The notes beneath the pieces were generated by a model, which ran no database searches, had not been told where the DNA came from, and was given only the letters and a program-made list of their open reading frames with translations. The translations under genes were made by a program, and so were the position numbers. From Salvia splendens (Eukaryota; Streptophyta; Magnoliopsida; Lamiales; Lamiaceae): a stretch of DNA of 64,000 nucleotides. The stretch lies in the NCBI RefSeq assembly GCF_004379255.2, contig NC_056040.1, positions 24,750,120 to 24,814,119 on the forward strand, read 5' to 3'. Positions 58,268-64,000 of the stretch are shown one piece after another; the stretch's first letter is position 1; the number at the start of each line of letters is the position of its first letter.

Positions 58268-61200
58268 TTAACGAGATTTCTTCGTCATCTTAGGGTTCTT
58301 GCACATCCGGATGCTCAAGGGGGTTACTTCAACGAGTTCGTCTTCTTGAATGTATTCTATGCAGTCATCGAGACTGTATTCCAAGGGCGAATCCAGAACC
58401 ACTACAAGCACCAAACGAGAATTTAGAGTGAATCGTGGAGTTTATGACTACTTGCGTGATTGCATTCGTAACAAACAAAACTGGAAGAGAATAGACACGA
58501 CAGATAATGCTAGAAATGCTAGGTGGTGTACTCACCTGTTTGATCTTTATTTGAACGGATGTTTGTGGCTGCTTTCTTCTTGCACACGTTCAAGGATAAG
58601 TCCCCTGGGCGCTGATGGATGCCGATTATCTGACCTTTGTACACATCAACTCCGGGTCCAATAAACATCTGGCCTCGGTCTTGTGAACTTGCAAGAGCGT
58701 AGGATGTACTCGTTCCATCCTCAAAAGCAACCTTAAAGAAGAAGAAGAAGAAGAAGAAGGGGGGCAAGGTGAAGTGTCTGCAGTTTCTTTGAGATGCTCG
58801 CAAATAGGGACAAAGTAATCTCACGTAAGAAGATAACAAAAAGATAATGAGCATTAGAAATTACCAAAGAACCCAGATCACGGGTACTGATATCACCGGC
58901 CCAAGAACCATATTCGTCAAATATTGTGTTCAGAACTGCTGTGCCTCGAGTTACAGTGAGAATTGAATTTCTCAGCCCGAGGAGGCCCCTCGTTGGTATC
59001 TTATATTTCATGAAGGTCGTCCCTTCCGACCTAATAAGAATACATTACAGTCACTGGTTTGAGTCGTGGACCAGAATAAAATCGCCTTGAAAAGAAAAAC
59101 AAAATTGAGGATAAAGGTCAGTACCCAGTTCCTTGCATATCGATCATATGTCCACGCCGTCTACCAAGAAGTTCCACTACGGGCCCCACATATTCTTCTG
59201 GTACCTCTACAATAGCAATCTGCATAAACCATTCATTGGAAATTTTCTCGTTGAGTACAAGTAATAGGAGATATAGATATATTCATTACTCCATTTTTTA
59301 GCTCTTGGTATTACCTCAAACGGTTCCAACAACTTGTCGTTCACTGTTTTGTTGATAACCTTGGGCGGACCCACCATGAACTCGTATCCTTCTCTACGCC
59401 TGGAGAAATTTTATACAAATTTATATACATATAGATATAAGATGTGGTATAACACTAACACTGATTGTAATTTAGACTAGATTCTTACATGTTCTCGATT
59501 AAAATTGTGATATGTAGAGTACCACGCCCGCTGACAATAAATGTATCAGAAGTTTCACCGTCTTCAACTTTCATTGCCAAATTCCGCTCAAGTTCACGGT
59601 ATAGCCTATCTCGTAGGTTTCTACTGGTGACATACTTCCCCTACAGTCCACCAAAAAAGGATGTTTCGATTCATTAGTAAACACTGTTTTCACTAATAAC
59701 GGTTATAAATGTTCAGACACATACCTCACGGCCCACGAAAGGTGATACGTTGATTGAGAAAGCCATTCTCACTGTAGGCTCTTCGACCTTAATGGAAGGC
59801 AATGGCTTCCCCGCGGCTTTGTCTGCAATCGTCTCTCCAATCTGATTCGGTGAAAAATATTTGTCAGAAGTAAAAGTTATCCATCACGTGTCAGAGAGAG
59901 GAAATACGACCCTACCTGAATATCGTCAATGCCACAAACAGCACAAATGTCACCAGCCTCTACTAATTCTGTAGGAACTCGGAAGAACTTTTCATACACA
60001 AACAGCTCACTTACTCGACCAAACCTGCATTCATCTTCAGAGGTACAAATCTGAACAAAATAAAGAATCAAGCTAATGAGGTTTCATTAAATAATTGAAG
60101 CAAAGTACTGCAATGCTCCAGAATCATATATCAATCGAGTCGAGTAGATTTGGAGAGAAACTACAAATGTTTGAGCTTACCCGCACATCCATTCCTTTCC
60201 GCAACATCCCAGCATGCAGACGACCAATAGCAATGCGCCCTTTATGTTCATCATATTCGATATTTGTAGCCTGAAAATGATTTTAAAAAATTCATAACCA
60301 TTATATATTTGAGAAGAAACAAAATAATGCATAACCATATAATACGATCCGCATGCTTCTCTGTAACTCCTACTGTATATCTCATTTACTTGACAATTCT
60401 CTTTCAAGATAATAACATGGTATTTCACTCTAAGCTCGCTTTTCAATATCTAACTTATGCATCATCACACCGTGATTATAATTCTATTAGGTAGAAATGT
60501 TATTATAGTTCTGCACTATATGCCAGACCATACTGATTTTATCTGCATATATGTATCTCAGATCACTGAATAACTCAAACAGCATCATATCATAATATAC
60601 TCATATTTCTTTTGCTCAAAAGAGGCATACCACCTTCAAAGTTACCACAGATTAAGAATTAAAATATGCATGATGCAAAGAGTAAGTGAAATTGACATGT
60701 AGACCACTGCTTACAAGCATTTGAAGAGAACCATCTTTGGCAATTTGTGGTCCAGGTATGCATCGGACAACAGTCTCGAAAAGGGGTCCAAGGTCGTCAG
60801 ATAGGTTTTCAGGAGAAAGTCCTGCCTGTCCTTTGAGGCCACTCGCGTATATAACTTGGAAATCACACTGCCATCAAGAAAAAAAAAACCACTAAACATT
60901 GCAGCAAGCAATAATCCACGGTATCGATTTTTTCTCCAGTCAAGACTTTTGTTATTTGTATCTTTATACAACCAGGAACTCGAAACCTGGCATGCAGTCC
61001 AGCTCGTAAGAATATGATTAGAATAAAATTAAAACATGTTACAAATATCCAGCCAATCATAATAATCATAAATCACCTACTCAAACAAACGTCCAAGGAC
61101 AATTTGCAACTACATAATTTACACATGGAGTTCAAGATATATTGCTCATAAAGATTTACAGCAAAGCTACCTGTTCATCTGTTGCGTTCAGCTCAATAAA

Positions 61201-62795
61201 CAATTCAAAAGTCGAATTTATGACAAAATCTGGACGAGCAGAGGGCCTGTCAATTTTATTGATGACAACAATGACCGAATGGCCAAATTCAAGAGCCTTC
61301 TTCAGGACAAATCTTGTCTGCGGCATTGGACCCTCAACAGAATCTACCTACAAATAGCAGCCACTACCACATTCAGCAGTATAACAAAATCATGGGGAAA
61401 TACTGCCCGCTAAAAAGGGTGGGACTTTTAGTGAATGAAAAAAAAAGCTCAAGGGGGAGATAAAAACATTAAGTTGTATCAAGGGAAATAGAAAATGACA
61501 GAATAATTGCATTATTATACTACTTGGTTTCTTCATGTCACATTGTAGATCGTTTAGCATATCAAAGGGAACTAGATTAGATTGACATAAGATGATCTAC
61601 ACATTTTTAGATGAATAAATAAAGATCAACACAATACAAACAAATCGACAACGTAATTCAGTATTGCAGAAAAGACCAAAGTACCACTAAAAGAACTCCT
61701 TCCACCATGTTAAGAATACGCTCCACTTCACCTCCAAAGTCAGAATGACCTGGAGTATCAATGATATTAATCTTCGTATCCTTATACGTAATAGATGTAT
61801 TCTTGCTAAGAATCGTTATTCCCCTTTCACGCTCTAGATCGTTGGAATCCATTATTCTCTCCTGCATGAACTGGTTATCCCGAAAAACCTGCACAAACGC
61901 AAAGGAAAGAACTTTCATGATTCCCCATTCACAAATACCTCCATGCCCGGAGTCCCATACATAACTTAAGCCCCCAAAACAATAAATACTTATTTTGCAA
62001 CATTTGACTACAAATTACTAAAGATTATTCCTTAGCAAGACTCCAAGAGCACGTACCTTGGATTGCCTCAACATAGCATCAACCAGTGTAGTCTTCCCGT
62101 GATCAACATGAGCAACTATTGCTATATTTCGAATGCCATCTCTTCTTACTAACTGAAGCTTTTTCTCTGAATACAAACAAACAACACAGTATTTAGAAAC
62201 TTCACACCCTCCCTCCGTCCCCTAAAAATAGAAATTTTTTAGGAAATTTCTTCCTCTCTAACGAGTGGGACCCATTTTCCACTAGCACGGTTTTCTTTAT
62301 ATCTCTCATACTTTACCAATTTTGCATTAAAACTCGTTCCGTTTAAAAAGTTTCTATTTTTAGGGGACCGAGGGAGTATTACAAAAAAAAACTCAGGAAA
62401 AACACACTCCACAGCCCACATAGCATCAATCAACCTAAAAAGCAAATAAAAAAACAACGTTTCCTTATAGCCACACAAGCATATCATCACACTACACACA
62501 CATATAAATACATAATAACAGAAAACAGCTAAAAATTGAGGAAATAAAGCGAGGCAATGCTCATAATCAAAAGCAACAGAATACCGGTGGCAGCTTCAGA
62601 AACAGAGCATTTGACAGAATTCCGAAGAGGGGCGGTCAAAATCTTGGAATTCGTCTTAATAGATAAAGGGCCACCGAAAAATTGCCTTTTGGGCCAAGAA
62701 GGGGCATTAGTGGAGCTTCTTTTAACGGAATTGAAGTTGGTAGACGATAGGAGAATAGGTCTGGAAGTGGGGCGGACACCAATAGCCATATCCAT
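58268..62795 (-). CDS. TypA/BipA translational GTPase, plastid-targeted
   Basis: Fourteen exons encode 674 residues: complement(join(58268..58401, 58536..58731, 58865..59030, 59125..59219, 59315..59399, 59489..59640, 59725..59841, 59916..60050, 60181..60270, 60715..60867, 61171..61347, 61685..61888, 62057..62166, 62585..62795)). All phases close and the length matches plant plastid TypA. The first 60-65 residues are Ser/Thr/Asn-rich with basic residues, a chloroplast transit peptide. GTPase motifs: AHVDHGKT at 89-96, [18 protein letters not shown], and ASGLKG. These are followed by the EF-Tu-like domain 2 and the C-terminal TypA-specific region ([30 protein letters not shown]). TypA binds ribosomes and supports plastid translation and stress tolerance; Arabidopsis SVR3 is of this type. 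The ATG at 62789 is an alternative start. Confidence 0.95.
62206..62378. mobile_element. Stowaway-like MITE in TypA intron 1, family B
   Basis: Ends CCTCCCTCCGTCCCCTAAAA and TTTTAGGGGACCGAGGGAG, with TA only on the right. It shares the CTAAAAATAG inner motif with 13456-13668. It lies inside the intron at 62167-62584, about 40 bases from the acceptor used at 62166. Confidence 0.8.
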
Positions 62796-63030
62796 TGCTC
62801 GTCTCTCTCTATCTCTAAACTGGGGTGGAGTTTGAGAGATAGGAGGAGAGAGAAAAGAGGATGGGGCTATGGTGAATGGTGAAGTATAAGTGAAAGGCTG
62901 TTATAATGCTTTGAGAATTCCAGTTTCAACATCGTCTTCAAGATAGAAGGGTTGCGGCTGCTCTTTTTTAATTATTTTATTTTATTTTCTTATTTTCTCT
63001 TGTTAACTCATATTTCCTCCATCCCACAAT

Positions 63031-63411
63031 TAGGGATGCCCACGATTTCGGAATTGGCGGTTACAATTCAGAACGGTCGGTTCCGATTTTAGAAATTTCC
63101 AAATTAAAACTGAGATGTGAGGGTGTTTCACGGTTTTCACGTGGTTTTTTACTGCTCCGAACCGTTGATTGTTTGTGATTCTGGTTCGATTTCATTATTT
63201 TTCGGTGGTTTTTAGCGGTTCCGGTTTGGAACCACCTGAAACCGGCGATTCCGTCATTGATTTGGTTCAAGAATTTTGGAACCTAAACCGGCCCACAGTT
63301 CCAAAGGTGACGATTTCGGTTCCATTTTTATCTCACGATTCTGGTTCGGAATTGTAACCGCCGGTTACGGTTTCGTGGTTAACTGCTTGAACCGTAAACC
63401 TTGGACATCTC
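63031..63411. mobile_element. hAT-type MITE nested in a Stowaway MITE
   Basis: Ends TAGGGATGCCCA and (complement) TAGAGATGTCCA. Flanks CCCACAAT and CCCACGAT form an 8-bp duplication with one mismatch. The body is rich in GGTTCGG/CCGGTT motifs, like the hAT element at 22109. Confidence 0.8.
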
Positions 63412-63515
63412 TACCCACGATAACAGTCTTTTTTATTTGGGCACGGGTTTTAAGAAATGTAAAGAAAAATGAATTAGAATAAGTTAGTAGAATATAAGGT
63501 CCAACTTATATATAT

Positions 63516-63768
63516 TACTCCCTCTGTCCGTGAAATGTTGTCCAGTTTTACCATTTTGGTCCATGTGCGAAATGTTGTCCACTTTGTTTTTATCCATTTT
63601 TTGATAAATGAACCAACTTTCCACTAACTCATTACACTCATTTTATTATAAAACTAATATATAAATATGAGACTTATATTCCACTAACTTTTTCCACTCA
63701 CTTTTTTCACATTTCTTAAAACTCGTGCCAAGTCAAACTTGTACAATATTTTGCGGACAGAGGGAGTA
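63516..63768. mobile_element. Stowaway-like MITE (ATGTTGTCC family), nested
   Basis: Ends CTCCCTCTGTCCGTGAAATG and TTTTGCGGACAGAGGGAG, TA on both sides, 253 bp, with the GTGCGAAATGTTGTCC inner repeat. Confidence 0.85.
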
Positions 63769-64000
63769 GTTTTATAATAAAATGTGAGTGAAATAGGTTG
63801 ATAAAATGTGGGACCTGCTTACCATTTATGGTAAAAGTGAAATATGACTTTTATTGTGGGACGGACGGAAGGCAAAATAGGAACTTATTGTAGGATAGAG
63901 GGAGTACTTACTACTCTCATTTTTACTCAGCACTGATTTTAAGAGATTATTTAACTTTATGAAAGAAAATGAAGGGTTAAAATGAGTGGAATGTGATATT

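Larger units (their letters stand above)
63012..63908. mobile_element. Outer Stowaway-like MITE split by two later insertions
   Basis: Left terminus TTCCTCCATCCCACAAT near 63014-63030 corresponds to the complement of the right terminus ATTGTGGGACGGACGGAAGG...AGAGGGAGTA near 63855-63906. Its body continues between and after the two inserted elements at 63031-63411 and 63516-63768. Confidence 0.6.

Overview
The window is plant nuclear DNA from a eudicot. The evidence is spliced genes with GT-AG introns, an NF-YA factor, a CDPK, a SIP1-type raffinose synthase family enzyme, a plastid TypA/BipA GTPase, AT-rich spacers, and many Stowaway, Harbinger, hAT, Mutator, copia and LINE sequences. The proteins read like asterid (possibly Lamiales) proteins, but that placement is an impression and was not tested. 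All splice sites and coordinates were read by eye; reading frames close across every exon junction of the four longest genes.

Layout. 0-0.5 kb: last exon of an NF-YA gene (+). 0.75-3.8 kb: a locus saturated with the strand-biased motif TACATTATT and with two tandem duplications, abutting a truncated AP2/ERF fragment (3.8-4.1 kb, -). 4.8-5.4 kb: nested MITEs. 6.0-6.3 kb: a two-exon gene for a small membrane protein resembling a plant-specific complex I subunit (-). 8.0-12.7 kb: a 19-exon EFR3/SEMI-ROLLED LEAF2-like gene (-). 13-23 kb: transposon territory, with a solo LTR, copia debris, an inverted-terminal repeat family, a 5'-truncated LINE and an hAT element. 23.7-24.0 kb: a small single-membrane-span protein (+). 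24.8-25.5 kb: a Mutator-type long-TIR MITE. 27.4-33.2 kb: a broken papain-like protease next to a young, complete Ty1/copia element. 33.3-38.2 kb: a 12-exon SIP1/alkaline alpha-galactosidase-like gene with a 5' UTR intron and TATA box (-). 38.9-44.2 kb: two Harbinger regions, one carrying only a transposase and the other only the Myb/SANT partner protein. 45-50 kb: a second LTR relative and MITEs. 50.0-51.4 kb: a CDPK gene cut off directly after the kinase domain (-). 51.9-55.1 kb: a 1.9-kb long-TIR element, a 0.57-kb palindrome and an integrase fragment. 55-58 kb: AT-rich spacer. 58.3-62.8 kb: a 14-exon plastid TypA/BipA GTPase gene (-). 63.0-63.9 kb: three nested non-autonomous elements.

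The host genes are unrelated housekeeping, signalling and metabolic genes, not a functional cluster. The most unusual points are the split Harbinger pair, the kinase-only CDPK, the TACATTATT locus, and a MITE that supplies part of an EFR3 splice donor. I found no CRISPR array, rRNA gene or complete tRNA gene.
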